A stretch of 64,000 nucleotides of DNA from the NCBI RefSeq assembly GCF_003943415.1, contig NZ_RJPK01000002.1, positions 62,001 through 126,000 of the forward strand, written 5' to 3'. How positions within the stretch are numbered: position 1 is the stretch's first letter; each line of letters opens with the position of its first letter. Below the pieces are notes generated by a model. That model was not told the DNA's origin and did no database searches. It saw only the letters and a list, made by a program, of their open reading frames with translations. A program made the translations under genes and the position numbers. This document shows positions 26,523-36,263 of the stretch, piece by piece. Source of the stretch: Streptococcus oralis. GTDB taxonomy: Bacteria; Bacillota; Bacilli; Lactobacillales; Streptococcaceae.

Positions 26523-28928
26523 TTAACGCACTTCTGCATTCACTTTTTCTTCGAGTGATGCTTGGATTTTTTCCATGTAGCGAGCTACTTCTTCATCGGT
26601 CAGGCTATCTTCTGGATTTTGGAAGGTCAAGCTATAGGCCATTGACTTCATGCCAAGTCCCAATTTCTCACCTGAGAAAACGTCAAAGAGTTTGATATCT
26701 GTCAAACGTTTCACGCCTGCAGCTTGGATAGCGTCCACAACTTCTTGGTGAGTCACTTCTGCCTTGAGGAGTAGGGCCACGTCACGGCTGACTGCTGGGA
26801 ATTTCGTGATTTCCACAAATGGGGCAGCAGGTTGGAGCGCAGCTTCGATGGCTGAAAGGTTCAGTTCAGCTACATAAGTCTCTGAAATATCGTAAGCCTT
26901 AGCAGTGACTGGATGCACTTGGCCAAGGAAACCAAGAACTTGGCCGCCGAGTGAAATCACGGCTGTACGGCCTGGGTGAAGGCTAGCAATCTCAGCTGTT
27001 GCTGTATAAGTTACTTGGAGTCCCAAGCGAGTAAAGAGCGCTTCTAAGATTCCCTTAGCATAGAAGAAATCAACTGGAACTGCTGCTGTTTGGAAATCTT
27101 TTTCTGCAACCAAGCCGGTTAAGGCAAAGGCAAAACTGTTGATCTCATTTGGTAGGTCTTCTTTTGGATTGCCTGTTTGTTCAAAGACTTTTCCAATCTC
27201 ATAAAGTGCCAAGTTTTTGTTCTTACGAGCCACGTTGTAGGCCACCGTATCCAAAATACCTGAGATCATATTTTGGCGGAGGACTGAACGTTCCACAGTC
27301 ATTGGCCACATGAGTTCTGTAAGGTTACTTGGTTGAGCTGTAAACTCAACTGCTTTTTCAGGAGTTGTTAGAGCGTAGGTGATGATTTCTGTCAAGCCTG
27401 CCCCTTCAGCGATAGTACGAACTTGACGGCGAAGTTTTCGTGTCGCAGTCAATTCACCTGCTGTACCGTCATCTTTTGGAAGACTAGTTGGCAAGCGATC
27501 ATAACCATAGATACGAGCGATTTCTTCAAAGAGGTCCGCTTCGATGGTGATATCCCAGCGACGACGGGGTACGCTGACGGTAAATGATTCTGCATTACCA
27601 GAAAGGTCAAAGCCAAGACGACGGAAGACATCTTCGACATCAGCATATGAAAGCTCCGTACCAAGGACGCGGTTAACGTCTGCAAGAGTAGAAGAAACTT
27701 CCACATCAGAGGTATCAAGCCCACCTGCTGAAACGATACCTTTACGCACCGTCGCATCTGCAAGCTCAGCAATCATGCTAGCTGCAGCATCAAGGGCTTC
27801 ATTGACTGTTGCCACATTGATCCCTTTTTCAAAGCGAGAAGACGACTCAGAACGAAGATTCAAGCGACCGCTGGTCTTACGGATAGATTTGCCATTGAAA
27901 ACAGCAGCTTCAAGGACAACACGACTAGATTTTTCAGAGATTTCTGTTGCTTGACCACCCATGACACCCGCAAGGGCGACTGGCTTGTCAGCAACAGTGA
28001 TGACTAAGTCATTTGCTTCCAACTCGCGTTCTTCACCGTCCAAGGTCACCAATTTCTCACCAGCACGTGCTTCACGTACACGGATGTCAGTCCCTTCAAA
28101 GGTATCCAAGTCAAAGGCATGCATAGGTTGACCAAAGTAGAGTAGGATATAGTTGGTCACGTCTACGACATTGTTAATCGGACGGATGCCTTCGTTCATA
28201 AGGAGATTTTGCAACCATTGTGGACTTGGTGCAATCGTCACATTGTCCAAGATACGAGCTGCATAGTAAGGTGCCTTGTCTGTGTCAATGCTGACAGAAA
28301 GAGCATCTGTAGCGGCTTGGTCTGTTTCTGCAAGAGAAAACTCTTTAAAGCTAACTGCCTTGTCATAGATGGCTGCTACTTCGTGCGCTACGCCCCGCAT
28401 AGAAAGGGCATCTGCACGGTTTGGTGTGATAGAAAGTTCGATGATTTCATCATCCAAGTCTAGGTAAGAAAAGACTTCGTCCCCAGGAACAGCATCTTGA
28501 GGCAAGATTTGAATGCCATCTGCAAATTCCTTTGGCACAACTGAGTCAGAAATCCCCAATTCACCAAGTGAACAGATCATCCCAAGCGACTCTAAACCAC
28601 GGATTTTTCCTTTTTTGATTTTGTAGTTGTCAGCTATGCGAGCTCCTGGAAGAGCCACCATCACCTTGATACCAGCACGCACATTTGGGGCACCACAAAC
28701 GATTTGACGAGCTTCTTCTTCGCCAACGTTAACCTGACAAACATGAAGGTGAGTTTCTGGCACATCTTCGCAAGACAAGACCTCACCGACAACAATTTTT
28801 GAGAGACCAGCAGCCGGTGATTCGACACCTTCTACCTCAATCCCTGTAGTTGACATTTTCTCAGCCAACTCTTGTGATGGCACATCAATGTCCACCAATT
28901 CTTTTAACCATTTATAAGATACTAACAT
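26523..28928 (-). CDS. pheT: Phenylalanine-tRNA ligase beta subunit
   Basis: PheT (801 residues) pairs with PheS as an alpha2-beta2 enzyme that charges tRNA-Phe; the beta subunit binds tRNA and edits mischarged tyrosine. The order of domains is visible: N-terminal tRNA-binding OB fold ([26 protein letters not shown]), B3/B4 editing domain ([23 protein letters not shown]), B5, the catalytic-like core and the C-terminal anticodon-binding domain ([21 protein letters not shown]). Length is normal. It follows pheS after 128 bases with no gene in between; the gap shows nothing distinctive. Confidence 0.97.
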   Translation of the reverse strand: MLVSYKWLKELVDIDVPSQELAEKMSTTGIEVEGVESPAAGLSKIVVGEVLSCEDVPETHLHVCQVNVGEEEARQIVCGAPNVRAGIKVMVALPGARIADNYKIKKGKIRGLESLGMICSLGELGISDSVVPKEFADGIQILPQDAVPGDEVFSYLDLDDEIIELSITPNRADALSMRGVAHEVAAIYDKAVSFKEFSLAETDQAATDALSVSIDTDKAPYYAARILDNVTIAPSPQWLQNLLMNEGIRPINNVVDVTNYILLYFGQPMHAFDLDTFEGTDIRVREARAGEKLVTLDGEERELEANDLVITVADKPVALAGVMGGQATEISEKSSRVVLEAAVFNGKSIRKTSGRLNLRSESSSRFEKGINVATVNEALDAAASMIAELADATVRKGIVSAGGLDTSDVEVSSTLADVNRVLGTELSYADVEDVFRRLGFDLSGNAESFTVSVPRRRWDITIEADLFEEIARIYGYDRLPTSLPKDDGTAGELTATRKLRRQVRTIAEGAGLTEIITYALTTPEKAVEFTAQPSNLTELMWPMTVERSVLRQNMISGILDTVAYNVARKNKNLALYEIGKVFEQTGNPKEDLPNEINSFAFALTGLVAEKDFQTAAVPVDFFYAKGILEALFTRLGLQVTYTATAEIASLHPGRTAVISLGGQVLGFLGQVHPVTAKAYDISETYVAELNLSAIEAALQPAAPFVEITKFPAVSRDVALLLKAEVTHQEVVDAIQAAGVKRLTDIKLFDVFSGEKLGLGMKSMAYSLTFQNPEDSLTDEEVARYMEKIQASLEEKVNAEVR

Positions 28929-29056
28929 AATTCTGATTGTAAGATCCCACCAAGTAAGACCTTTTCAATTCCTTTCTTTTTCTTCGAGTCAGTCGTTTCT
29001 TTTTTAGCTATATGAAATGTGAGCGACTGTATCGGACTGTGTTTCAGGTTTCAATC

Positions 29057-30103
29057 TTATTTAAACTGTTCTGAGAAGCGGACATCCCCTTGGTAGAAGC
29101 CACGGATATCATTGATACCATAACGGAGCATGGCTACACGCTCTTGACCAAGACCAAAGGCAAAACCAGAGTACACAGTTGCATTGATACCACTCATCTC
29201 AAGGACACGTGGGTGAACCATACCGGCACCCATGATTTCGATCCAACCTGTTTTCTTACATACGTTACAGCCGTCTCCGCCACACTTGAAGCAGGAAACA
29301 TCCACCTCAACAGATGGCTCTGTGAATGGGAAGTAAGATGGACGCAGACGGATCTGACGCTCTTCACCAAACATTTTTTGCACAATCAACTGAAGCGTTC
29401 CTTGAAGGTCAGCCATAGAGATATTTTTCCCAACAACCAAGCCTTCGATTTGGTGGAATTGGTGACTGTGGGTCGCATCATCCGTATCACGACGGAACAC
29501 ACGCCCTGGCGAAATCATCTTCAAAGGACCTTTTGAAAAATCATGGGCATCCATGGCACGAGCCTGAACCGGAGACGTGTGAGTACGAAGCAAGATTTCT
29601 TCTGTAATGTAGAAAGTATCCTGCATATCGCGGGCTGGATGATCTTTCGGAAGGTTCATACGCTCAAAGTTGTAGTAGTCTTGCTCCACTTCAAAACCAT
29701 CCACGACTTGGTAACCCATCCCGATGAAAATATCTTCGATTTCTTCACTAGTTTGTGTCAAAACGTGACGGTGACCAGTCGCAACTGGACGACCTGGAAG
29801 TGTCACATCGATGCTCTCACTTGCTAGTTGAGCTGCAACTTTCTTTTCTTCCAAGAGCTTTGCCGTTTCTTCAAAGGCAGCTGTCAAGACATCACGCGCT
29901 TCATTGACGTGTTTCCCGATGATTGGGCGCATCTCAGCCGAGACATCCTTCATCCCTTTAAGAATCTCCGTAAGCGAACCCTTTTTACCAAGGACAGAGA
30001 CACGTAAGTCTTGCATCTCTTTTTCATTTTCAGCAGTAATCTGCTTCAAGCTAGCCAGCGTTTCTTCTCGAAGCGCTTTTAATTGTTCTTCAATAGTTGA
30101 CAT
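29057..30103 (-). CDS. pheS: Phenylalanine-tRNA ligase alpha subunit
   Basis: The catalytic subunit (348 residues) of phenylalanyl-tRNA synthetase. A coiled-coil N-terminus is followed by the class II core: motif 1 region [15 protein letters not shown], motif 2 [24 protein letters not shown] and motif 3 [22 protein letters not shown]. Start at 30103 ([11 protein letters not shown]) follows GGAGGAATT; the longer frame back to 30184 would cross the T-box terminator. It is controlled by the upstream T-box riboswitch and is cotranscribed with pheT. Confidence 0.97.
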   Translation of the reverse strand: MSTIEEQLKALREETLASLKQITAENEKEMQDLRVSVLGKKGSLTEILKGMKDVSAEMRPIIGKHVNEARDVLTAAFEETAKLLEEKKVAAQLASESIDVTLPGRPVATGHRHVLTQTSEEIEDIFIGMGYQVVDGFEVEQDYYNFERMNLPKDHPARDMQDTFYITEEILLRTHTSPVQARAMDAHDFSKGPLKMISPGRVFRRDTDDATHSHQFHQIEGLVVGKNISMADLQGTLQLIVQKMFGEERQIRLRPSYFPFTEPSVEVDVSCFKCGGDGCNVCKKTGWIEIMGAGMVHPRVLEMSGINATVYSGFAFGLGQERVAMLRYGINDIRGFYQGDVRFSEQFK

Positions 30104-30130
30104 AATTCCTCCATCAGTCTCTCGTAGATA

Positions 30131-30345
30131 AAAAGAAAACCACATGCCAAAAACTCCACTCGGAGCGTTGACACGCGGTACCATCCGTTTTCATCTGACA
30201 AGTCAGACCTTCATTTCTAAATCCATGCGCAAGTGAATTCACCCAGCTTTCATATAGAGAGCTTGCAGTCACGGCTCTCCTCCCTGATATACTTCCCTTG
30301 AGTTACTAGTCTTGCGGATTCCTATTCAATTACTACTTAGTTTAT
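30131..30345 (-). ncRNA. T-box riboswitch upstream of pheS
   Basis: The pheS leader contains the T-box core GGATGGTACCGCG (30173-30186 region) followed by a GCTCC-GAGT-GGAG hairpin and TTTTT terminator. Further upstream, GAATTCACTTGCGC offers TTC followed by AC as the specifier codon for phenylalanine. Uncharged tRNA-Phe would pair with both and permit readthrough. Confidence 0.88.
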
Positions 30346-30414
30346 CAGATTTTTAGTTAAAAAACAAGTTAGATTAGACTAATTTCAGTATAAAAAGGAA
30401 CAAGACACAATGCA

Positions 30415-30834
30415 TCACCTATTTGCAGGGTCTGTTTCATCTGCTTTCCTTTTCAATAAAAGAGTTGCTGCTTGATTAAAACCATCACACCAGTTATACC
30501 ATTTTGCTTCATACTCATCTTGAGCTAGGATACGGTCTTTTAAATCAAAGACAGAGTAAATCTTTCTTTCCTCGCAAGCTTGCGCATAGAGATGATACAG
30601 TTCGTCGCCACCATCTCTATCCCACTCAGCAGAAATCGTATTCCTACCTGCCAATAAAGCCTGATAAGCCCTGTGATACCCATCTGTAATTAACAAGTAA
30701 TCTCCGAACGCAAGAATACTGATTGGAGCAACATTGCTCATTTCTTCCGGCTGATAAAGCATCTGGATATCTTGTAACTTCTTTTCTGATAAGTATAGTT
30801 GAGTCGGATGGAGATCTGTTATATTGACTTTCAT
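30415..30834 (-). CDS. ParB-like domain protein, unknown role
   Basis: A 139-residue protein with a ParB/sulfiredoxin-like fold signature: N-terminal ITDLHPTQLYLSEKKLQDI, then LAFGDYLLITDGYHRAYQALLAG, the DGxHRxxA box found in ParB-like nuclease domains (about residues 50-64). The C-terminal half is charged and lacks a recognisable DNA-binding domain. ParB-like proteins of this size have been seen beside varied genes and their role here is unknown. It follows the PAP2 gene after 27 bases on the same strand, so it may be the last gene of that operon. Confidence 0.7.
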   Translation of the reverse strand: MKVNITDLHPTQLYLSEKKLQDIQMLYQPEEMSNVAPISILAFGDYLLITDGYHRAYQALLAGRNTISAEWDRDGGDELYHLYAQACEERKIYSVFDLKDRILAQDEYEAKWYNWCDGFNQAATLLLKRKADETDPANR

Positions 30835-30861
30835 TTCTTTCTCCTCAAAGGAATTTGATAC

Positions 30862-31512
30862 TCACTTCTGCTTGCCTTTAAATCGCCATTGGAAACGGAG
30901 TTTGTCATAGAAGGGAAACTCGATAAACAAGACTCCCAAGCCCACACAGAAACTGCCAAGAACATCTGATGGGTAGTGAACTCCCAGATAGACCCGAGAT
31001 AGAAGCACACTGGCCAGGTAGAAGCCAAGGACGATTTGCACAATTTTTCTCCAAACCGGATCTTTAATCCGTTGACTGAGAATGACAATCAGAGTGCCTA
31101 CCATCAAGGTTACAGCCAGAGAATGTCCGCTTGGGAAGGAAAATCCCTTCTCCTCGACTAAGTGTAAGATAGCTGGTCGTGGGCGCTGATAAATATTTTT
31201 AAAGGTCACGATTAAAAGACCGGCTAAGGCTAGATTACCCGCCATGAAGTAGCTTTCTATCTTCCACTGCTTACGATAAAAGATAAAGGCTGCAATGGCA
31301 ACCCAGGTGATAATCACCGGGATATCAATCAAATGCGTAAGGGCACGGAACAGAACTGTCAAATAACTTGGCAAGTCCCCACGAATAGCTGTCTGAATCG
31401 GTTGATCAAAACCGACCAGCGTTTCAGGATAGAACTTAACCATATAGCCAAGAAGGACGAAAAGTAAAAGGGCAAAACTGCCCTTCATTAAAGATGTTTG
31501 TTTATCTCTCAT
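30862..31512 (-). CDS. PAP2-family membrane phosphatase
   Basis: A 216-residue, six-helix phosphatase with the three PAP2 motifs: KNIYQRPRP (motif 1), FPSGHS (motif 2, His general acid) and SRVYLGVHYPSDVLGS (motif 3 with nucleophilic His). Homologues dephosphorylate undecaprenyl pyrophosphate or phosphatidic acid and phosphatidylglycerol phosphate. The outward-facing location suggests lipid-carrier recycling, which is inference. It overlaps the end of ribU by 11 bases, which is common for this gene pair in streptococci. Confidence 0.9.
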   Translation of the reverse strand: MRDKQTSLMKGSFALLLFVLLGYMVKFYPETLVGFDQPIQTAIRGDLPSYLTVLFRALTHLIDIPVIITWVAIAAFIFYRKQWKIESYFMAGNLALAGLLIVTFKNIYQRPRPAILHLVEEKGFSFPSGHSLAVTLMVGTLIVILSQRIKDPVWRKIVQIVLGFYLASVLLSRVYLGVHYPSDVLGSFCVGLGVLFIEFPFYDKLRFQWRFKGKQK

Positions 31513-32065
31513 AATGTTTTAAGGTTGATTTCAAGAGGACGTATAACAACCAGAATGAAACGGCAAAGATTACACCTTCAATCAAGTTAAAAGGTAATAC
31601 CATGGTCATGAGGTAGTTGGAAAGTCCCAAAATTTTTCCAATATCAAAGTTAGCAAACTGCGCGTACAAAGGAACAGCATAAACATAGTTGAGAACCAAC
31701 ATCGCAGCAGTCAATCCGATGGTTCCCGCTAGAGATGCTAGTAGGAAACGAAGAGTGCTACGTTCCTTTTTCCAAATCAAGCCAAAAGCGATAACAAAAA
31801 CTCCCAAAGCTACGATATTCATTGGCAAACCAATGTAGGTGTTCACTCCTTGGCTATTCAGAAGCAACTTCAAGAGTGAGCGAAGCAAGAGGATTCCTAG
31901 TGCAGCTGGCAAATCCATCACCACCAAGCCCACAAGGACTGGCAAGATACTAAATTCAATCTTGAGGAAGGTCGCCGCTGGCAAGAGCGGAAAGTCAAAG
32001 TACATCAGCACAAATGAAATGGCTGATAAAATCGCAATGGTCGAAAGTCGACGTGTGTTTGTCAT
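31502..32065 (-). CDS. ribU: Riboflavin ECF transporter substrate-binding subunit
   Basis: RibU (187 residues) is the S-component that binds riboflavin and works with the shared EcfAA'T module. The six-helix sequence and the ARRLSTIAILSAISFVLMYF-like N-terminus (TRRLSTIAILSAISFVLMYF region) and LKIEFSILPVLVG motif are typical. The start at 32065 (MTNTRRLST) follows GGAGGAACC; an upstream TTG in frame is inside that ribosome-binding site. An FMN riboswitch in the leader confirms the flavin role. Confidence 0.93.
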   Translation of the reverse strand: MTNTRRLSTIAILSAISFVLMYFDFPLLPAATFLKIEFSILPVLVGLVVMDLPAALGILLLRSLLKLLLNSQGVNTYIGLPMNIVALGVFVIAFGLIWKKERSTLRFLLASLAGTIGLTAAMLVLNYVYAVPLYAQFANFDIGKILGLSNYLMTMVLPFNLIEGVIFAVSFWLLYVLLKSTLKHYER

Positions 32066-32216
32066 AACAGGTTCCTCCAATTTTCTATAAAATCAGAAGA
32101 AGTTGGAAAGGGTCCCTCTATCTATTCTCACTTTTTATATCCCAAAAGTTCCCTCTCACTCTGTTGAGCAAGCGGTTGCAATTTATCTATAAACTCATCA
32201 GAACAGACAAAGCTAT

Positions 32217-32436
32217 TCTTTCGTCTTCTCCCATCCAGACTATACTGTCGGTTGTGGAATCGCACCACATCAGCTTGCGCTCGCGGACTTATTTGGCTAA
32301 GATATTTTAGATTTATCTAGGCGTCGCAGTCGAAGATAATACTTAAAGTATATCGAGACAAGACAACGAAGAGTAAGCCAAAATAGCTAGTCAAATTTAC
32401 CGCCGGTCGGGAATCTCACCCTGCCCTGAAGACCTT
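32217..32436 (-). ncRNA. FMN riboswitch (RFN element) with enlarged variable arm
   Basis: On the minus strand the RFN core blocks are in order: TCTTCAGGGCAGGGTGAGAT, CCCGACCGGCGGTAA, AGTCCGCGAGCGC, GATGTGGTGCGATTCCACA, CCGACAGTATAGTCTGGATG and GGAGAAGA. The arm between GGCGGTAA and AGTCCGCGAG is about 110 bases, far longer than usual, closed by TTTGGCT/AGCCAAA. It should respond to FMN and control ribU. Between 32066 and 32216 I see no other feature. Confidence 0.93.
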
Positions 32437-32449
32437 TTCATCATAACAA

Positions 32450-32475
32450 AAAACGCTTGCATTTGCAAGCGTTTT
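32450..32475. terminator. Terminator after trmL
   Basis: A perfect 11-bp stem AAAACGCTTGC / GCAAGCGTTTT with T-runs on both strands; it ends trmL and insulates the FMN riboswitch. Confidence 0.88.
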
Positions 32476-32477
32476 GT

Positions 32478-32981
32478 TTATTTCAATTTATCAACTTCAT
32501 AAGTATGAACAAGCTCCAAACCAGCAAAATGTTGCTGACGAAGAGCCTCATAGACAATCATACAGACCGTATTGGAAACATTGAGACTGCGAACATGTTC
32601 ATCATTCATAGGGATACGGAGAGCTTTCTCTGGATGTTCACGCATAAAGTCCTCTGGCAAGCCTTTATCCTCACGGCCAAAAAGAAAATAATGGTCTTCG
32701 TCAGTTGATAAATCTGCCTCAGAATACACTTTCTCTGCAAATTTCGAAATCAGATAGAGTTTTCCCTTCATCTGAGACATAAAGTCTGCCAAGTTATCAT
32801 AAAAATGAATCTCTAACTTATCCCAATAATCCAAACCTGCTCGCTTCATCTTGCGATCATCAATGGGAAAGCCCATTGGCTTGATGATGTGGAGGGGAGA
32901 ATTAGTCGCAGCACAGGTGCGCGCGATGTTCCCAGTATTTTGTGGAATCTGAGGTTCAAATAAAACAATGTGATTTGTCAT
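32478..32981 (-). CDS. trmL: tRNA (cytidine(34)-2'-O)-methyltransferase
   Basis: A 167-residue SPOUT methyltransferase that 2'-O-methylates the wobble base of tRNA-Leu isoacceptors. Motifs: [24 protein letters not shown] at the start, [19 protein letters not shown] ([15 protein letters not shown]) and [27 protein letters not shown], forming the trefoil-knot SAM site. The start at 32981 (MTNHIV) follows AAAAGGAAG; the longer frame to 33020 crosses a terminator hairpin. A candidate structured RNA with terminator precedes it. Confidence 0.92.
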   Translation of the reverse strand: MTNHIVLFEPQIPQNTGNIARTCAATNSPLHIIKPMGFPIDDRKMKRAGLDYWDKLEIHFYDNLADFMSQMKGKLYLISKFAEKVYSEADLSTDEDHYFLFGREDKGLPEDFMREHPEKALRIPMNDEHVRSLNVSNTVCMIVYEALRQQHFAGLELVHTYEVDKLK

Positions 32982-33002
32982 AATTGGCTTCCTTTTATCA
33001 TT

Positions 33003-33125
33003 GCAAAAAAATAGCCACACTGCCCGGAGTCAAGCTCAGCAAACAGCGTGGTTAAGGCATCGTTAACTTACCTCACAACAGGTCTGAAGTAAATCAGCGA
33101 AACTACTTTCTTAGTATAACACTTT
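33003..33125 (-). ncRNA. Candidate structured leader or small RNA upstream of trmL
   Basis: A TATACT -10-like element (near 33113) is followed by about 100 bases ending in CCACGCTG / CAGTGTGG (8-bp stem with one wobble, 21-base loop containing its own pairing) and TATTTTTTTG. It therefore looks like a leader ending in an intrinsic terminator, 20 bases before the trmL ribosome-binding site. I recognise no known riboswitch family. The remaining gap to 33382 is AT-rich with no clear gene. Confidence 0.45.
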
Positions 33126-33382
33126 CAGAATCAATGTCAATAGAAACGACTTGATTTTTTTACTTTTTTTGATGATATTTTCATGTTCGGTCATTCCATT
33201 TCTGAAAAGGGATAGTAAAAGAGTAAAATCACTTCAAGTCAGAGACGTTGTTATAGAAGTTAAGCATATTTATCTTCAAAAACTTGAAAAAGCCCTTTCT
33301 CCCCCTAAAAATCGCCTTGACAAGTGCATTTTTTACTAAAAAAGGGTATGATAGTTACATCATGAAAAAGTAGGTTTTTTAT

Positions 33383-34732
33383 ATGAAAATTGTCCTTGTT
33401 GGTGGAGGGAAAGTCGGTTTTGCCCTCTGTCGTTCACTAGTTGCAGAAAAACATGACGTTGTCCTCATAGAACAAGATGAGGCTGTCCTCAACCATATTG
33501 TCAGTCGCTTTGACATCATGGGACTCCTTGGAAATGGTGCCGACTTTACTATCTTAGAGCAAGCCGGTGTCCAAGAGTGTGATATCTTTATCGCTCTAAC
33601 TGAATACGATGAAGTGAACATGATTTCAGCAGTTCTTGCCAAAAAAATGGGCGCTAAAGAAACCATCGTTCGGGTGCGAAATCCTGAATACTCTAATGCC
33701 TATTTTAAAGAGAAAAATATTCTTGGATTTTCACTTATAGTTAATCCAGAACTCCTAGCAGCCCGTGCCATCTCAAATATCATCGATTTCCCTAATGCCC
33801 TCTCAGTTGAGCGTTTTGCTGGAGGTCGTGTCAGCCTGATGGAGTTTGTTATCAAAGATTCTAGCGGTCTTTGTCAAATGCCAATCTCAGACTTCCGTAA
33901 AAAATTTGGCAATATCATTGTCTGTGCTATGGAAAGAGACCATCAACTCATGATTCCAAGTGGTGATGTTACCATCCAGGACAAGGATCGGATTTTTGTT
34001 ACGGGAAATCGTGTAGATATGATGCTTTTCCACAACTATTTCAAATCGCGTGCAGTGAAAAGTTTGCTTATCGTTGGAGCTGGAAAAATTGCTTATTATC
34101 TACTTGGCATTTTAAAAGACAGTCGCATTGATATCAAGGTTATCGAAATTAATCCTGAAAGAGCTCGTTTCTTTAGTGAAAAATTCCCTAATCTCTATAT
34201 TGTTCAGGGAGATGGAACTGCAAAAGACATATTACTAGAAGAAAGTGCTCCCCACTATGATGCAGTCGCAACATTGACTGGAGTTGATGAGGAAAATATC
34301 ATCACTTCTATGTTTCTTGACCGTGTTGGCGTCCATAAGAATATCACCAAGGTCAACCGGACCAGCCTCCTAGAAATTATCCATGCGCCTGATTTTTCAA
34401 GTATCATCACACCCAAAATCATCGCAGTGGATACCATTATGCACTTTATCCGTGGTCGAGTAAACGCTCAGTACTCAGACCTTCAAGCCATGCACCATCT
34501 AGCAAACGGTCAAATTGAAACCCTCCAATTCCATATCAAGGAAGCTAATAAAATGACTGCCAAACCTCTATCACAGTTGAAATTGAAAAAAGGGGTTCTC
34601 ATCGCAGCCATTATCCGAAAAGGAAAAACAATCTTCCCTACTGGAGAAGATATGCTTGAGGTAGGAGACAAGTTGCTCGTGACGACCTTATTGCCGAACA
34701 TCACCAAAATTTATGATTTGATTGAGAGGTAA
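33383..34732 (+). CDS. trkA: Trk potassium uptake regulatory protein TrkA
   Basis: A 449-residue peripheral protein with two RCK units. Two NAD-binding Rossmann motifs are visible: VGGGKVGFALCRSL (residue 5) and VGAGKIAYYLLGIL (about residue 229), each followed by a TrkA-C domain. It gates the membrane subunit TrkH encoded 3 bases downstream. RCK_C domains of streptococcal relatives bind c-di-AMP, so nucleotide control of potassium uptake is likely. The ribosome-binding site is poor (AAAGTAGG, 9 bases before ATG). Upstream a TTGACA at 33314 lacks a well-spaced -10. Confidence 0.93.
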   Translation: MKIVLVGGGKVGFALCRSLVAEKHDVVLIEQDEAVLNHIVSRFDIMGLLGNGADFTILEQAGVQECDIFIALTEYDEVNMISAVLAKKMGAKETIVRVRNPEYSNAYFKEKNILGFSLIVNPELLAARAISNIIDFPNALSVERFAGGRVSLMEFVIKDSSGLCQMPISDFRKKFGNIIVCAMERDHQLMIPSGDVTIQDKDRIFVTGNRVDMMLFHNYFKSRAVKSLLIVGAGKIAYYLLGILKDSRIDIKVIEINPERARFFSEKFPNLYIVQGDGTAKDILLEESAPHYDAVATLTGVDEENIITSMFLDRVGVHKNITKVNRTSLLEIIHAPDFSSIITPKIIAVDTIMHFIRGRVNAQYSDLQAMHHLANGQIETLQFHIKEANKMTAKPLSQLKLKKGVLIAAIIRKGKTIFPTGEDMLEVGDKLLVTTLLPNITKIYDLIER

Positions 34733-34735
34733 AAA

Positions 34736-36175
34736 ATGAATAAAAGTATGATTCGTTACCTCCTCTCAAAACTTCTCTTGATTGAGGCTGTTCTTCTCCT
34801 AGTGCCTGTGAGTGTAGCGATCTATTACCAAGAATCCAGTCAAGTATTCACAGCTCTCTTTACAACGATTGGAATTTTAGTCCTTCTCGGTGGGCTGGGA
34901 GTCTTACGAAAACCAAAAAATCAACGGATTTATGCCAAGGAGGGTGTCCTAATCGTTGCCCTCTGTTGGATTCTCTGGTCTTTCTTTGGTAGCCTCCCCT
35001 TTGTCTTTTCAGGACAAATCCCAAGTGTTATCGATGCCTTCTTTGAAATTAGTTCTGGTTTCACAACGACTGGTGCTACTATTCTGAACGATGTTTCAGC
35101 TCTCAGTCGTTCTCTCCTCTTCTGGCGAAGCTTTACCCACTTGATTGGAGGGATGGGAGTACTCGTCTTTGCGCTTGCTATTATGGACAATGCTAAGAAT
35201 AGTCACTTGGAGGTGATGAAAGCAGAGGTACCTGGGCCTGTCTTTGGCAAGGTCGTATCCAAGCTAAAAAACACTGCCCAGATTCTCTATCTGCTTTATC
35301 TGGCTCTCTTCTCCCTTTTTGTGGTTATCTACTACCTAGCAGGCATGCCTCTCTATGATAGTTTTGTCATCGCTATGGGAACAGCTGGTACAGGAGGATT
35401 CACCGTCTACAACGATGGAATTGCCCACTATGGTAGCTCACTCATCACCTATCTAGTTAGTATCGGAGTTCTGGTTTTTGGGGTTAACTTTAATCTCTAC
35501 TACTACCTCATGCTCCGTCGGGTCAGGGCCTTCTTTGGAGATGAAGAACTGCGGGCTTATGTCATTATTGTCCTCGTGTCTACAGGTTTGATTACTCTCA
35601 ATACCCTCCACCTTTACCAAGGTGTCTCTAAGAGTTTTGAGATGGCTCTCTTCCAGGTTTCCAATATCATCACGACAACAGGTTTTGGTTACGGAGATAT
35701 TACCAACTGGCCTCTCTTCTCCCAGTTTATCCTCCTCTTCCTCATGGGAATCGGTGGCTCAGCTGGTTCAACTGCAGGTGGTCTCAAAATTATCCGTGGA
35801 CTCATCCTCACAAAAATTGCCAAAAATCAGATTTTATCTATTTTATCCCCTCACCGTGTCTTGACTCTACATGTCAATAAAACCGTGATTGATAAAGATA
35901 CCCAGCACAAGATTCTTAAATATTTTGCCATCTACGTGATGATTATACTCTCTCTCATCTTTATCGTCAGTCTTGATAGCAATGATTTTCTAGTCGTGAC
36001 CAGTGCTGTCTTCAGCTGTTTTAACAATATCGGACCTATTCTAGGTACAACCTCTAGTTTTGCCATCTTTAGTCCCATCTCTAAAATCCTGCTTTCATTT
36101 GCAATGATTGCGGGTCGCTTAGAGATATACCCCATTTTGCTACTCTTTATGAAACGCACTTGGTCTAAACTCTAA
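34736..36175 (+). CDS. trkH: Trk potassium uptake membrane protein TrkH
   Basis: The 479-residue channel subunit for K+ uptake. It contains the four repeated pore-loop units of the Trk/Ktr family: SSGFTTTGATIL (about residue 108), GTAGTGGFTVYN (about 220), TTTGFGYGD (about 315) and CFNNIGPIL (about 430), the selectivity-filter glycine positions. It is cotranscribed with trkA, with a three-base gap, and ends at a strong terminator. Potassium uptake balances turgor and membrane potential. Confidence 0.95.
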   Translation: MNKSMIRYLLSKLLLIEAVLLLVPVSVAIYYQESSQVFTALFTTIGILVLLGGLGVLRKPKNQRIYAKEGVLIVALCWILWSFFGSLPFVFSGQIPSVIDAFFEISSGFTTTGATILNDVSALSRSLLFWRSFTHLIGGMGVLVFALAIMDNAKNSHLEVMKAEVPGPVFGKVVSKLKNTAQILYLLYLALFSLFVVIYYLAGMPLYDSFVIAMGTAGTGGFTVYNDGIAHYGSSLITYLVSIGVLVFGVNFNLYYYLMLRRVRAFFGDEELRAYVIIVLVSTGLITLNTLHLYQGVSKSFEMALFQVSNIITTTGFGYGDITNWPLFSQFILLFLMGIGGSAGSTAGGLKIIRGLILTKIAKNQILSILSPHRVLTLHVNKTVIDKDTQHKILKYFAIYVMIILSLIFIVSLDSNDFLVVTSAVFSCFNNIGPILGTTSSFAIFSPISKILLSFAMIAGRLEIYPILLLFMKRTWSKL

Positions 36176-36184
36176 TTATAATAC

Positions 36185-36221
36185 AATTCCCCTTTTACAA
36201 GCTAGTAGAAGGGGAATTTTT
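36185..36221 (+). terminator. Intrinsic terminator of trkA-trkH
   Basis: AATTCCCCTT / AAGGGGAATT stem with T-run TTTTTCT, ten bases after the stop. Confidence 0.9.
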
Positions 36222-36228
36222 CTATTAA

Positions 36229-36254
36229 AAATGAGAAGACCTTTCGGTCCTCTC
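36229..36254 (-). terminator. Intrinsic terminator of the ami operon
   Basis: On the minus strand GAGGACC-GAAA-GGTCTTC followed by TCATTTTT, ten bases after amiF. Confidence 0.85.
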
Positions 36255-36263
36255 CTAATCTGT

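Noticed and set aside
30104..30184. Extended pheS N-terminus
   Set aside because: The region is the T-box terminator; [11 protein letters not shown] at 30103 follows GGAGGAATT.
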